From: Manduca sexta
Lineage: Eukaryota; Arthropoda; Insecta; Lepidoptera; Sphingidae
Reading direction: 5' to 3'
Length of the DNA: 64,000 nucleotides
Assembly (NCBI RefSeq): GCF_014839805.1
Contig: NC_051134.1
Span: forward strand, 8,463,170 to 8,527,169
The position numbers were made by a program, and so were the translations under genes. The first letter of the stretch is position 1. The number at the start of each line of letters is the position of its first letter. Below the pieces are notes generated by a model, which was not told where the DNA came from, did no database searches, and saw nothing but the letters and a program-made list of their open reading frames with translations. Positions 39,906 to 51,120 of the stretch are shown one piece after another.

Positions 39906-41381
39906 TTTACCTTACAATATAGGGTCCACAATGTTCATACCAACCAGGAAAGATACCTCGTACAAAATTGAGATCCGTTATTAGCTCTTGTATACTGGCT
40001 AATTCTGGTTACCGTCAAGATTGCTAGCAATGTCTCGTGTTGATCAGCATTTAGGCAATATTGTATGAAGTATCTTTGCTGAGAGAACAGTAACTCAGGC
40101 TAAGTCTAGAGAAGTAAATCTATGTATATGAAAACGAATCTCTATTTCCCTTGGTCATCGCTTCACGCGTGAACGGGTGGAACAATTTCGCTAATTCTTT
40201 TTTTGTTGTATTAATTATTGTCAGGAGAAGGTTTTTATGAAAGAAAAGATTCAAAAAAATTTGCGTAAAATTAGAAAATTTAAAAAAACTTAACGAAAAT
40301 ATTAATTTTATATAACTGTCAATTGTTTGAAATAACTGTCAGCGATTGACAAAACGCGCGCTGCAAATTCATAGTTAAGACGGGACAACGTCTGTCGGGT
40401 CAACTAGTAACGCAATAAAAGTTATGTCATAAAACAAAACTAAAAGGAAAATATAAAATATGCGTGACACTTCCTACCATCTGTATTTCATTGTCAAAAT
40501 CGCATGGCGTATAATAAAAGCTTCGCTCGCCACTCTGTAATCACGAATAAGATATTGTTAATGACTAATTTGTTCACGTCTTTGTGGAGCTTTAGTTTTT
40601 GTTTACATTATTGATTTTTGTTGATAACTTTATTTTATATGTAACTAAATATAAACCCTTTTTTATATGAATACTAGAACTTAACATCAGATTTATGAGC
40701 GTAAGATTTAAAATATGGGAAGAAAAATATAATCAACATTCCAAATAAATAAAAAAATTCGCGTTGACATTCTACATTGGTCGAATTTTGTATTTTTTTT
40801 TTTTGTATTGTTATTGTTTGACAATGACGAAATCATCGATAAACAATGGAAGCCATTACAAAAGAAGAAGCAAAATAAACGGAATAGGTTATATTTTGGA
40901 GAAATACACAGTTCCCAGAGACTTATTTTGGCAACAAATTTACACGCGGTCGCATCATCGGCAGAAATCATGAACAATATTCCGGTACAGACGCATTTAA
41001 GCTCAAATATTTAGATGCAAAATGAATCTACCGATATTCGGAAATGCCCATTGAGAAGAAACCAATAAACAACTGTTACTGTTTGTATTTTTTATTCACG
41101 GCACTCCAACATGCCGTTATTACAAATCATACATAATAAAGTTTTATTATAAACACAAGGAACCATTCCGACTACCATTTAGACGTAAAAGCGCATATCA
41201 AACGAACCTATAAAATATCTTGCATAATTGGCACTTGTAATTTCAAGGTTGACAGTCGTGGACGACGCACTGCTGGCGGGTCATAGATTCGATGAATTAT
41301 AGAGGCGACATTCAAAATAATAATATTATAATAATATCAGAGCTGTATGGTTTTTGAAATAAATATATTTTGCGTATTTTT
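39906..41381. other. No recognised gene
   Basis: AT-rich. The overlapping 67-89-codon ORFs at 40708-41014, on both strands, shadow one another and have no domain. Confidence 0.3.
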
Positions 41382-41979
41382 GAAGTCTGGCAGTTCACTG
41401 TGAGCTCATTCTGCGTAGATCGGACCATTAAAAATTAAAAAAGTGATACACGTGCAAAATTGTTATGTAGGGCACTCCGTTATTTTATTTAAAACATTTT
41501 TATTTTTGTTTTAATATTTAATTTCCATTTTATTTTATTCCTTTTAATATATAAGTTATTTCGATTTTGTAGTGCTATCTGAACACAAATTGTATTCTTG
41601 TGGGCCGTTTCTTCGATACAGGCTTGCCTAGTGAAGAAATCGAAGGAAATAGTTCACAGATACATTGTGATCAGCAAAAACATTATTATACTGTTTTAAG
41701 TTTAATCTTTTTTTTTATATGTCATGTTTTATGTGTTTTGCTGTAATAAACAATTTTCATTTCATTAACAGGAAAAAAAATTAAAGTTGTATAATTGTAA
41801 AATGTAGGTATATATTATAACTTTGACTTTTCGAAAGTCCAACACTTAGTCCACCCTGTGACCACGAAGGCTGCAGTCTTCAAAACATCGAGAGGAAATT
41901 ATAAAAAAAAAAACGCAATAAAATCCGCAAAATAGTTTTATTTTAATGTCTAACATTCGCGTCAACAAAACAAATCATT
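41382..41979 (+). mobile_element. Penelope-like copy split by a LINE tail
   Basis: Left piece 41382-41469 keeps the last codons of the reading frame (TVSSFCVDRT) and the stop, then UTR. Right piece 41769-41979 restarts slightly upstream (TTAAAGTTGTATAATTGTAAA) and runs through the hammerhead-like motif (41853-41895) to the terminal string GTCTAACATTCGCGTCAACA. The middle is a LINE-like 3' end. About 35-40 bases of UTR are present on both sides of the insert in diverged form, so two overlapping copies are possible. Confidence 0.55.
41470..41766 (+). repeat. LINE-like 3' UTR inside the Penelope-like copy
   Basis: T-rich DNA with CGATACAGGCTTGCCTAGTG (41619-41638, shared with 22736) and TGTAATAAACAATTTTCATT, then TCATT. 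The AATAAA signal followed by a TTTCA tail fits a 5'-truncated LINE 3' end. Confidence 0.5.
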
Positions 41980-41999
41980 CTATATGTTTTTTCTATTTT

Positions 42000-42115
42000 T
42001 TCGGTAGAGAGCGGCTTGGCGGTGCTCCTGGCATTGCCGATCTATGGGCGACGGTGACTATTCACTATCAGGTGGACCGTTAACTAGTTTGGCTGCGGGG
42101 ATAATAAAAGAAACA
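42000..42115 (+). repeat. Repeat I
   Basis: CGGTAGAGAGCGGCTTGGCG, GTGCTCCTGGCATTGCCGA, CTATCAGGTGGACCGTTAAC and GTTTGGCTGCGGGGATAATA, then AAAG. Diverged second copy of the element inserted at 35717. Confidence 0.5.
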
Positions 42116-43879
42116 CTAAGCTACTGTTAGCCACTGACTACAACTAAGATGCATGGATATATGTTACTAAATAAGAAAACTGTCAGAAGTATGTCTAAAA
42201 ATCTCGAATTATATACTGATGCGTTCCGAATTGTAGCCAATGTTGATAGAAAGAAAGAAACAAAAGGCTTGTTATGATTGGTAAAACACTATGACATGAC
42301 AAAACTATGACAATAGAAAAATATATAACTTGTACGTTACGTAACTTGACATCTGTCAAATATTAACGAGATTCTTGTAATATCATGCTACTATTTATGT
42401 TTCACTGTTCTGAAAATTCATGTTACTCATAATTAAATGCAGCGTAACAAAGGTATAGACACAAAATATAATTAACCCATTAAGCTACTTTAAGTCAATG
42501 GAACGCTATTTAGACTCAAAAAAAAAATACACATTTCCAAAAACATTCCACGTAGCTCTACGTGAACTCAGGTTTATTCACTGTAATAAAAGCTAGTTAA
42601 GAGCCACGTCTAAATAACCAAGTGTCTCGTCTCCGCATGATGCTCTACAAAAAGATCAAAGCGGCGGCGTCGTGCGCTTGCGCATCGCTCTACCGCCTCG
42701 TTAATCCACTTTATGTGTCATTGTAGAGGCTACTAATGGAGCAGGCGTCTACTCTACGCAGTAATGTCGCTCTACACCGAACATGTTCATTGGTGTTGGG
42801 TTAAATTCTATGGGTATTTAGTGTTTGTGCATGGGTTGAGTGACAGCATACTTGGACCAAGCAACGTTAGATTTTGGATTTGATTCTTTTCTTTCGAGCA
42901 AAATTAGTAATTTATCACACGAAAAATAATTTTGAACTGTAAGAAAAAAAAAATATATCCGATATAGCGATAACGATTTCTATTACGTCATTGGACGGAT
43001 AAACGTTTAGTAAAGTGCAGTTTCACTAGTTGCCCTTTTGCCTAATCTTGTGGGCTGCAGTGCTGTATGTTATAAATATTTAAGGTTGAGACTTACTATT
43101 ATTGGTTCGATTAGTTCAATGTTACAATTCTTTATTTTTGACTTATTATAAATGTTTCCTGACGTGAATTCCTAACTTTTAAAGGAGTTACATTTAATAA
43201 ATATTGAATTTTTTGGCCTGCATACTTATGTATCTGTGTCACAGTTTGATAAGCATAGAAAGTGCTTAAGTGCTAATAGTTAAATACTTTAGTTATATAT
43301 TCAATATGTATAATATTTATGAGGAAATTACCTTTAATAAAGTTTCATAACTTAAAAAGATCTTGCTGGAATTATATTATAAATAAGTTTCTCCAATAAC
43401 AGTATAAAATAAATATTTTATAGTTGGTATCCTCAACCTACGTACCAAATTACATACAACAACGCTCTTTATGTCCAACCAGCTCCCCAAAACAGAGCGC
43501 GAGTTGTCGTTAGGTGTGTTGATGTCAGGCGGAAATACGGTGCCCCTGGGCGTCCACTTCCGGCGGATAAGTGGGCCGCTCTGACCCAATTTCCGGTTTC
43601 CACATTTCATAGATCGTACTAGTGATAATTTTTGGATTACGTTGAGTGCAGTCACCGGGGCCTTAGATGGTTGTCTTCAAGTAGGTAGACATCTATATAG
43701 GTGTAGAAACATATACTTGTCAGTTTTTGTGTTGATACTCTGTCACAGTTATTGTTTATTGCGAGAAGTCCTTCTAAATATCTAGAATATAAAGTTATTC
43801 AGGGATTTCAACACTTGCTTCATATGTATGCCAAATATTCCAATGTATTTTGTTGTTCTTTAAAGATACTATAAACTAG
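42116..43879. other. No recognised gene
   Basis: AT-rich with a GC-raised patch at 43450-43610, where a 92-codon minus ORF reads IRRKWTPRGTVFPPDINTPN. The patch is unexplained (old repeat or exon), with no splice support. Confidence 0.25.
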
Positions 43880-43922
43880 CAGCGAAGGGTCCATATAAGC
43901 GGATTCCTATCGGCTTCACTTT
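43880..43922 (-). repeat. Repeat H tail
   Basis: GCGAAGGGTCCATATAAGCG and GATTCCTATCGGCTTCACTT are the inverted end of repeat H (39854-39902). Confidence 0.5.
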
Positions 43923-43925
43923 TGT

Positions 43926-44100
43926 TATATCGCACTCTTAAAAAAATAATGACCTATTTCATAATTGATAAATTGTGGCAGTCGTCAGAAAACTAATTTT
44001 AGTTTGCTACCTTTTTTTGAAGTTGCTATAAAATTGAGCTTATTAAAGATAGGTAAAAAATAAACCTATAGCATGAAAAAAAAAGGGAAAAAACTAAAAC
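43926..44100 (+). mobile_element. Solo arm of the TCGCACTC MITE
   Basis: TATATCGCACTCTTAAAAAA, then ATAATGACCTATTTCATAAT, GTGGCAGTCGTC, GTTTGCTACCTTTTTTTGAA and GAGCTTATTAAAGATAGGTA match one arm and part of the centre of the MITE at 5919-6179. The other arm is absent. It begins at the end of repeat H, so the two are joined or nested. Confidence 0.6.
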
Positions 44101-44305
44101 TAAAGCAAATAAATATTCAGAACACAGTGGCCTCAAATTAAATTATAGTTAGTATTAGTACCTACAATTTGTGTCGGCTTCTCTTTCGGAAAGTTTAACC
44201 TGTCGCCACTAAAAACATTCTAATTTTAGTAGTAAGCAAGACAATATCAACCCTATGTCCTTGAAAATTTAAAGGTAACTACATCGATGAACTGTATACC
44301 CAACA

Positions 44306-44364
44306 ATGCAGTGGGTGGCCGAGCACACTCTCCACAAGTGTTTCTCTGAATCTCCACCCGGAAG
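44306..44364 (+). CDS. Candidate coding exon with strong splice donor
   Basis: Ends CCGGAAG|GTGAGTC, close to the consensus donor (44364/44365). From ATG 44306 the frame reads MQWVAEHTLHKCFSESPPG and the donor interrupts the next codon. Alternatively an AG at 44310-44311 (CAATGCAG|TGG) starts an internal exon in the same frame. A TGA lies upstream in frame, so the coding part starts here either way. GC content is well above the flanks. I do not recognise the protein. The signal-peptide-like ORF at 44390-44626 would be intronic and is not assigned. Confidence 0.4.
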
Positions 44365-44389
44365 GTGAGTCTATTAACAATTTACGACT

Positions 44390-44626
44390 TTGTTTCGACG
44401 CACCATGGATACTGTAAATCTTTGTTGGATATTAGTTGAAATTGTAGCTGTCTTTATCTGTACAGTATTTGGGGAATGTAGAAATATATTTTTTTTACGT
44501 TTTGTTGACGATTATTGGTCCAGTGAACATTGTCTTTTACAAGTAGACAGAAAAGTTGTGCTTTACTCCACTCTGATTCCAGGCTACTTATTTTGTTGTT
44601 CCGTATATCCTATCTTTACTTACTAA
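44390..44626 (+). other. ORF with signal-peptide-like start
   Basis: An internal ATG at about 44405 has a good context (GCACCATGG) and starts MDTVNLCWILVEIVAVFICT, then VFGEC, a signal-peptide-like segment. The rest is AT-driven. It overlaps the intron of the preceding candidate exon, so it is probably chance. Confidence 0.15.
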
Positions 44627-44640
44627 CCATTTTTTTTTCA

Positions 44641-44790
44641 TCATAATGACCATTATCAGCCGCAGGATGTCTACTGCTAAAGATCGGCTTCTCTTAAATA
44701 TTTCCAGATTAACCTGTTGGAAGCGACTCGCATCCAGCGACCTTCTGTGACTTAGGTCATCTGTCCAACATTTTGTATTGTATCGCTTTA
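44641..44790. repeat. Repeat J fragment
   Basis: CATCATAATGACCATTATCA, GCCGCAGGATGTCTACTGC, AAGCGACTCGCATCCAGCG and TTAGGTCATCTGTCCAAC resemble a widespread lepidopteran repeat with the theme 'CACTGCTGGACATAGGCC' (recalled, not searched). A second fragment is at 59322-59400. Confidence 0.4.
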
Positions 44791-45559
44791 TTGACTAATA
44801 GGGACTTATATAGACTTCTTTGTGACAGGACGGCACTCAGTTTGATTTTCGAGTCAGGTAATATTTTTAGGGTTTATTCGAACATCATATTTTGATGTTC
44901 GATTTCTTAAGAGGTGGTTGAAATCAATTGTAAAATCTAGGTAATTTAACATAATATTGGTAAATGGCAGCAGAAAGATACACTTTTTTTTACCACAAAC
45001 TGAAGTCAAATTCTGTGTCAGAGTAAATAAAGAGCTAATTTAAATGTCATTATAGCCAACGCCTGAAGATTTAACGCTTATTTTCCTGTTCCATTCCTTC
45101 GTCTTTTATTGTACGCCTTAATCACTTTAAAATGATATGCCACGCTGTAGACATAATCCACAGCATGAATCGACAGGGCAAGAACTACTGTCTTCTAAGC
45201 CTAGGTCGGACTGCATTATTATTTTAGAAAACAAACTAGTAATTTAGTAACTTAACGGGTCTGAATACCATAAATTTTATCAAGTAGATTAGTATAGACA
45301 CGTCTTGTTAGACTTTCCAGCCCTCACACCCACCACTACAACTCCTGTTAGCCAGGATCAGTAGTGGCACGCATTTCATAACACCGGGGAAGCTCGGCGG
45401 GTCTATGGGAACACTAATTTGTCTTTATCCCGCAATGAAATTAATCAAATAGATACTGAGGAATTGAAAATACACGTCTAGTTATTAAATTACTTCATAT
45501 TTCACTTAAAATACTAACGAAGTCCGAACTACGCGTGTTTAGTGGTTACATATTATGTG
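44791..45559. other. No recognised feature
   Basis: AT-rich, no ORF of interest. Confidence 0.35.
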
Positions 45560-45785
45560 TTTTATCCGCCCGGATAGCGACCACATAGAAGTTATTAGAA
45601 GCCGCCATAGTGGCCCTCGTTAGTGTGTCGCGTTCCTGGATCAGCCTGTGTATATCCGATTCCAGCAGGCCGGCATAAATGTGTCAACTGTCGAGGGCTA
45701 TTGATCTCTCGTCAGTCGACATTTTACTGGACCTCAGTCAGCTTACCATCAGGTGTGGTGCGGTTAGATCCGTGCCTATAAAAAA
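45560..45785 (+). repeat. Repeat C
   Basis: TTATCCGCCCGGATAGCGAC, GCCGCCATAGTGGCCCTCG, CAGCAGGCCGGCATAAATGT and CTCTCGTCAGTCGACATTTT, ending in CCTATAAAAAAATG. Same order as the other copies. Confidence 0.8.
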
Positions 45786-46929
45786 ATGCTGGAGTTATCA
45801 GCAAAATCTTACATTCAATATGGTTAGAGAGCTTTTTGTAAACCCTAACGATCCCGTTTGCTTTCGTTTGTTATTTTTATTTTTTAGTAATATACCAATG
45901 ATTTTCTAGAAATACACGTGTTTATTGACTGTGAAGATAACTTTTACATTTGCACAATTTCTTTACATTTTCATGCCACCCACAATAAAAATATTTGCGA
46001 AGATAAAAATACGTGATTTATTACCGAAAATTCGCCGCTTTCAAAACCTCAGAATTGCCGCGAGTCAAACCCGCGACCTACGCTCCAATAAACGTATTAA
46101 TAACCAAAACCGCACGTTAAATTCCCCGTATAAACTACATAAAACGTGACTTATACCTTTATAATTCTGTCGCTCCTTGAACGTGACAGCGTGATGGATC
46201 CTGACACGTGTGAAATTGATATGGATTGGGAGCTGATAATGTTAGAACTGTTATGATCATTGTAGATTAGTATCAACAATATTATTATATCAACAACGGC
46301 ATAGCTTAATTCATTAAATAAATTAAATGTCATCATCATCCCGTTGCAATCCACTGCTCGACTTAGTCTTCTCCCAAGGTACCCCAATGAGCCCGGAAAT
46401 AAAATATACATTTATTAATTACTTTTATACTTCAATCCACAATGCTTCCACGATGCTGCGTAGCGGTAAAGACTACGGTGGTGACTACTCAGATGATGCT
46501 ATCATAATAATAATCATATCACGTTTTACTTGTCTTGTATTCTTCAAGTACACGAAGAAGTAGATTATTTCAAGGTAACTGGAATCACTGCATTAAATGT
46601 GTATGAGTAAGGTAATATATTAAAATGTTCAGCTCCAAGACAGCGTGTAAAAGCGGGCCCGGTGTACAAAACGAACGGGCGGCGAGCGGTGATCGGCATT
46701 AGTGTAAAATAATATAAAATATCGACGCGCCCATGCGCTATTTTAAGACGCTAAATTAGTGATAGTCGCATGCGCAGAACGGTCAGAACTCTGATACATG
46801 CACGTCTTTTATCTCCGAGTGGGTAGACAGAACATAACATAACTTACTTACTAAAAACATTGCTTTTTTTATTTTTATTTTTTCGGCTAGTAGTTTAAGA
46901 AGAAACAAATTAATAATTTCTTTGAACAA
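45786..46929. other. No gene; tRNA-like relic near 46050-46110
   Basis: A B-box-like GTCGCGGGTTTGACTCGCGG is read on the minus strand at about 46055-46075. A CpG-rich patch at 46650-46700 and 46720-46790 is unexplained. The 86-codon minus ORF at 46151-46411 is AT-driven. Confidence 0.25.
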
Positions 46930-47068
46930 CACTTTTTAATGAAGGAAAAGTTTCTGCCTCTCTTCTATGTTGCCGCGCCCTGCAGGGTCCACGATGATGT
47001 ACTTTCCTTAATTTGTAAAACCTATATTTTAACAATTGTGGAGTGCAATAAATTGAATTGAATAACTA
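46930..47068 (+). repeat. Retroposon 3' end with TTGAA tail
   Basis: A GC-raised part (GCCGCGCCCTGCAGGGTCCA) is followed by T-rich DNA and GTGCAATAAATTGAATTGAA, then TAA: an AATAAA signal and a short TTGAA tandem end. That is typical of a 5'-truncated LINE. I see no other copy here. Confidence 0.35.
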
Positions 47069-47949
47069 ATGCACAATTATTTTGAAAATCTGATATCCAT
47101 CCTATGGCGTAATAGGTAGCTTACCACCATCTTAGACATTCAGGTTACGGATACACTTATTCGTTCTAATTAACTATAATATACTTACATAAAAACAGAT
47201 TTTATAAAACAATTAAGATGTAGCAACCCTATGTTCTTAATCTAGAAACCTGCAACTGAAATTGCTTCATAGGTCAATATTCCCCGAGTTCAGAAATAAA
47301 TAGGCATAAAACCAACTGAGCGTAACAAAATCTGTGTCGAGCGGTTCAGCGGAAGTGTTGCATTTCAAAGGGGCATTCTTGTTACCTGTGTACTAAAAAT
47401 ACTGCCGGATAACGCTAGCACGTGATTAGCCTCGCTACGGACCGGCTTTGATGTCAGCGCGCCGAATATTCCCGAATATTGACGGTGTGTCGACGCTCTG
47501 TTCATTATTTGGTCTTTGCGAGATATTTAGCAAATAAATCAATAGAAAACAACGATTTTGTAGTTTGTAATTTTAAATGTAATGTGGATCCCTCGGTTGT
47601 AGCTTTGTTGTTCAAAACAAAGGCGTGATGTGTGTTTGTTTTTTATAATTCGAAATTTTGGATAGTATTCACTTCTATGCAATTGATCAACGAGAAAAAA
47701 GAGTAAACTCGCCTAAAATTGCAAAACTTGAGTTACAAAGCGTTGCGTGGTAGTGCACAAACTATCTTCAAACTGTTTCGCTGTAATGACTTTTAAACCG
47801 GTACATATTAATTGCATCAACAATGGTTAATGCTAATACGTTCTGTCTGTCAGACAACCTGGACAGTAGGAGGGAACATGCCGCCTACAGCTTTGTTACT
47901 TTTATTTTCAGCTCTATTGGTACAATGATTTCTTGTGTTTCTCTACTTG
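47069..47949. other. No gene; GC-raised patch at 47400-47520
   Basis: The patch holds a CACGTG E-box and a tandem CGAATATTCCCGAATATTG. It could be regulatory, but nothing is tied to it. Confidence 0.25.
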
Positions 47950-48040
47950 TAGTTTTTTTTGCGCTTTAAATAATTTTACTCTCGACGTTTCGAAGACTGT
48001 GCCTTAATAGTCCTTATCCATTGTGACTATGGATCGAAAA
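47950..48040 (-). mobile_element. Penelope-like family fragment
   Basis: TTTACTCTCGACGTTTCGAA, then GACTGTGCCTTAATAGTCCT and CCATTGTGACTATGG, is a diverged copy of the inverted hammerhead-like segment and its neighbours. Confidence 0.45.
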
Positions 48041-48404
48041 AAATCGTTGAGAAGTTTTATTTTAACATCTATGATATGTGCAAATAAAAATACTGATTGG
48101 GCAAATAAACAACCAATGTACTATTTCTTTCATGCCAACCCATCTTAAAATCCTCTCGATCTTCGAAACAAAGAACAAACTAATCAGTTGACATTGGAAC
48201 AAAGGGAAGGTAAAAATACATCATGATTCATCCATTTGTTGAGCATTCGGCCCCACCTGCCTCCACAAATACACACAAAGGATTGGTAAGGTATGGGTCG
48301 AACGCGACAGGATATTTTGAGACGAACGTTTTGCTTTTTTGTGAAATATTTTAATGAATGTTTTGGTACGCGTATTCTAGCGATGTTAGACTGTGTAAGT
48401 GAGA
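48041..48404. other. No recognised feature
   Basis: AT-rich; a donor-like TGT|GTAAGTGAG near 48382 has no exon in front of it. Confidence 0.3.
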
Positions 48405-48710
48405 TTTACTGGTGGTAGATTTGTCATATGAGATAGTCCGCCTGAATAGGTACCACTGTAATGTCAATTTCTGCCGCCAAGCAGCAGTGTGTAGTCAATG
48501 TTGTGTTCTGGTTTGAAGGACATTGTAGCTAGTGTAACTACTGGACATAATAAAACTTAACATCTCATGTCTTAGGATGGCGAGCGCTGTGGGATACCAA
48601 ACAATACTTTGTAATTCAAGGTGTTGAGTGGTGTTTCTACTGTTTATTTACGGTCCTGTCGCTTACCATCAGGCGAACGGCAAGCTCGTCTCGTCATTCA
48701 AAGCAATAAA
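48405..48710 (+). repeat. Repeat D, near full length
   Basis: GGTGGTAGATTTGTCATATG, GTAGCTAGTGTAACTACTGG, TGGCGAGCGCTGTGGGATAC, CTTACCATCAGGCGAACGGC and AGCTCGTCTCGTCATTCAAA, then GCAATAAAAAA. Confidence 0.8.
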
Positions 48711-48759
48711 AAATATATATGTTTGGGAATTAGTCATGGTTTGATGTGAAAAATATATG

Positions 48760-48925
48760 CAACACACTTTACAACTTTATCTCCGAAGGGGTTTGCGAAG
48801 ATACTAGAGCACCCACTTTTCGGCTGTGTGTTCCATCTTGTAACGTGATAGAGGGCAAATCCTTCGCAATATCGGGCACAAATTCTAATGCCGGGCTTAT
48901 ATTTAACAGAAAAAAACCTTATGCA
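48760..48925 (-). repeat. SINE-A without tRNA head
   Basis: CCACTTTTCGGCTGTGTGTT, AACGTGATAGAGGGCAAATC, GCAATATCGGGCACAAATTC and GCCGGGCTTATATTTAACAG. The head is missing, so this is a 5'-truncated insertion. Confidence 0.65.
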
Positions 48926-50030
48926 TAAAACTGAAGTCAGAATAGAATTTATGTACAAATCGCCATAGTTGAATCTTAAATATTAAAGAAAACAGCTCAA
49001 CAAAACGTAGGAGTATTCTTTCATCTGCCTATTATATGAGAATAATATGGGTATACTCTTTCCCAAAATTATACTTAGTATTCATATCCAATTACAAGGA
49101 AAAGAAACCTAATATTTCACCTAACCGCCATGTTAATATCGCAGACGTTACGCAAACACAAGGTCATGCGCGCGCGCATGTGGACAGTCGTAAATCAGTT
49201 CGGTTGCAACTGAATCGAGCTGATGTTCTGCTCGTTACCGGCTAGATATGGATGGCAGTGTGCAAGAGGAAGCCATTGAAAATTTTATTACTTGATGTAT
49301 TTTATAGGTAGTTAATGATTCCAATTCTATATTTTATACATTTAGGCAGCTGAATATAAATCTTTTCCACCACTGAGAAGAAAGGAAAAAAAATTGACAG
49401 TAAAAATATTTTCAAGAGTCCTTCACTTTTTAATATCAATTTATTTAACTGTACCTAAAACAATGAATGTTTTGGGAAGAACATAGTAGGCCAATGCCTG
49501 TTATATTATAAAAATCAAAAACAAATATAACAAAACATATATTTTTAAATACGCAAAAAATTCTATACAAGTGATTTCACAGTCAGGTTTCATGTTATTT
49601 CCACTTGCAAATCCAAACAGCCGACATTTTCATCGCAATTATATTTAAATTCTATTTCGAACGAAGCCAACCCTACGTCATTAAAAATGCCTGCAAAAAT
49701 AACCTGCCAGTGTATCTAGCCTAAATTAAAATCTTGGCTCACTTCCACGATGCGCGTCCACATCCTGTCAGCGGAGTCTTGTAGTGTAAATACTTTATAA
49801 TTTACAGTCTTCCTCGATGTTATAGTTTGGGTAATAGTTATTTGGAATGCCATCGTAATGGCCGCTCATACTTTGTTACCGGTGTACTTGTGGTTCGTTG
49901 AATTTGACATGAAGCTTGGTGGTCTCTCAATGTGGGTATCACCGTTGTTCTGCCACGACTATTGTAATATTCAATGTATTGTGTAGCGGTTTAAAATAAA
50001 TTTAATTTGGTATGAGGCAATGATGATGAT
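48926..50030. other. No gene; palindromic GC block noted separately
   Basis: AT-rich apart from 49140-49245, where a 69-codon ORF ends in GC-richer sequence around the palindrome at 49165. No gene is supported. Confidence 0.3.
49165..49180. repeat. 16-base alternating palindrome
   Basis: CATGCGCGCGCGCATG is a perfect palindrome of alternating purine and pyrimidine, the sequence type able to form left-handed DNA or a small cruciform. Confidence 0.9.
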
Positions 50031-50335
50031 GGACAACGATAGTTGGTTGTAGAACGGATTGCCGAGACGAATGTCCGTAGGTTCAAAACCCAAAGAGACA
50101 CCTCTGACTTATTAAAATGATGTGTGTATTCTTTGTGAATTGTCGCTTGGTTTAATCCGCTGTTTGCTTAAACTTGCATACCTGAGAAGTTCTCCATATA
50201 AATTTTGAAGGTGTGTGAAGTCTACCAATCCACACTAGGCCAGCGTGGTGGACTAAGGCCTAATCCCTCTGATTAGTAGAGGAGGTCCATGCTCAGCAAT
50301 GGGACAGTATATAATACTGATATTATTATATTATA
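50031..50335 (+). repeat. SINE-B
   Basis: Head ACGATAGTTGGTTGTAGAAC with GTAGGTTCAAAACCC, then body and 3' end (GGCCAGCGTGGTGGACTAAG, AATGGGACAGTATATAATAC). The region after the head is shortened and diverged. Confidence 0.8.
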
Positions 50336-50924
50336 AAATATAAAGCAATATCTGACATCTCAGTGAGGTGATCTTACTACCTCCTAATTAGAATAATCAA
50401 AGTGACATGCAGTTAACACTTTAAAGCTCTGAGTAATACCGGTACTGTTTAGTTTTAGGTTTGACACTATCAGCTGAGGTATTTAATATCATTATAAAAA
50501 CAGAGTAAAATAAAACAGTAAAGTGGTAAGGTATTTGAACCCAGCACCGAGTGTCGCAGATGTGCGGAAACAAGGGGTTTATTGTAGTCAGATGTAAACA
50601 ACAATCGGTCGTAACACTTGAGAGGAGCTCTCATGCGCATGCGTTAAACACGTCTTTAATCAGACCACCCACGTTGTTTATTAGTCGTATATACTTATAC
50701 TGTTAGAGCCAGTTCACTATACAAGTAAATGCTACTCGTCACATATTTATGTATAAGTATAAGCCGACTAAATACCAAAGTCACACTCAATTATACTTCC
50801 AAATTAATAGAGTGTTATAGTGGTACTAATTACATTAAGTATTTAAAACTATAACCGTCATATAAAATATATAGGTCAATTGAGTAACCATGACATAAGC
50901 GCAAAAACCTTATAACGCTTTGGG
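50336..50924. other. No recognised gene
   Basis: AT-rich. A tRNA-like B-box complement (GGTATTTGAACCCAGCACC) at about 50530 may be a SINE-head relic. Confidence 0.3.
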
Positions 50925-51120
50925 CTTATCTATACTATTATATAAAGCTGAAGAGTTTGTTTGTTTGTTTGTTTGAACGCGCTAATCTCAAGAACTACCG
51001 GTCCAAACTGAAAATTTATTTTTGTGTTGGATAGCCCTTTGTTCATGGAGTGCTATAGGCTACATATCATCACGCTATGACCAATGGAAGCGGAACAGTA
51101 ATGGATTAATAAATATTCCG
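50925..51120 (-). repeat. Repeat E, LINE 3' end
   Basis: TATCTATACTATTATATAAA, a (TTTG)n run at 50955-50975, AACGCGCTAATCTCAAGAAC and GAGTGCTATAGGCTACATAT. This is the inverted counterpart of the copy at 34945, with its end at the left. Confidence 0.65.

Noticed and set aside
47440..47500. Heat-shock element from CGAATATTCCCGAATATTG
   Set aside because: The spacing and core do not match nGAAn inverted repeats; only a short tandem repeat is present.
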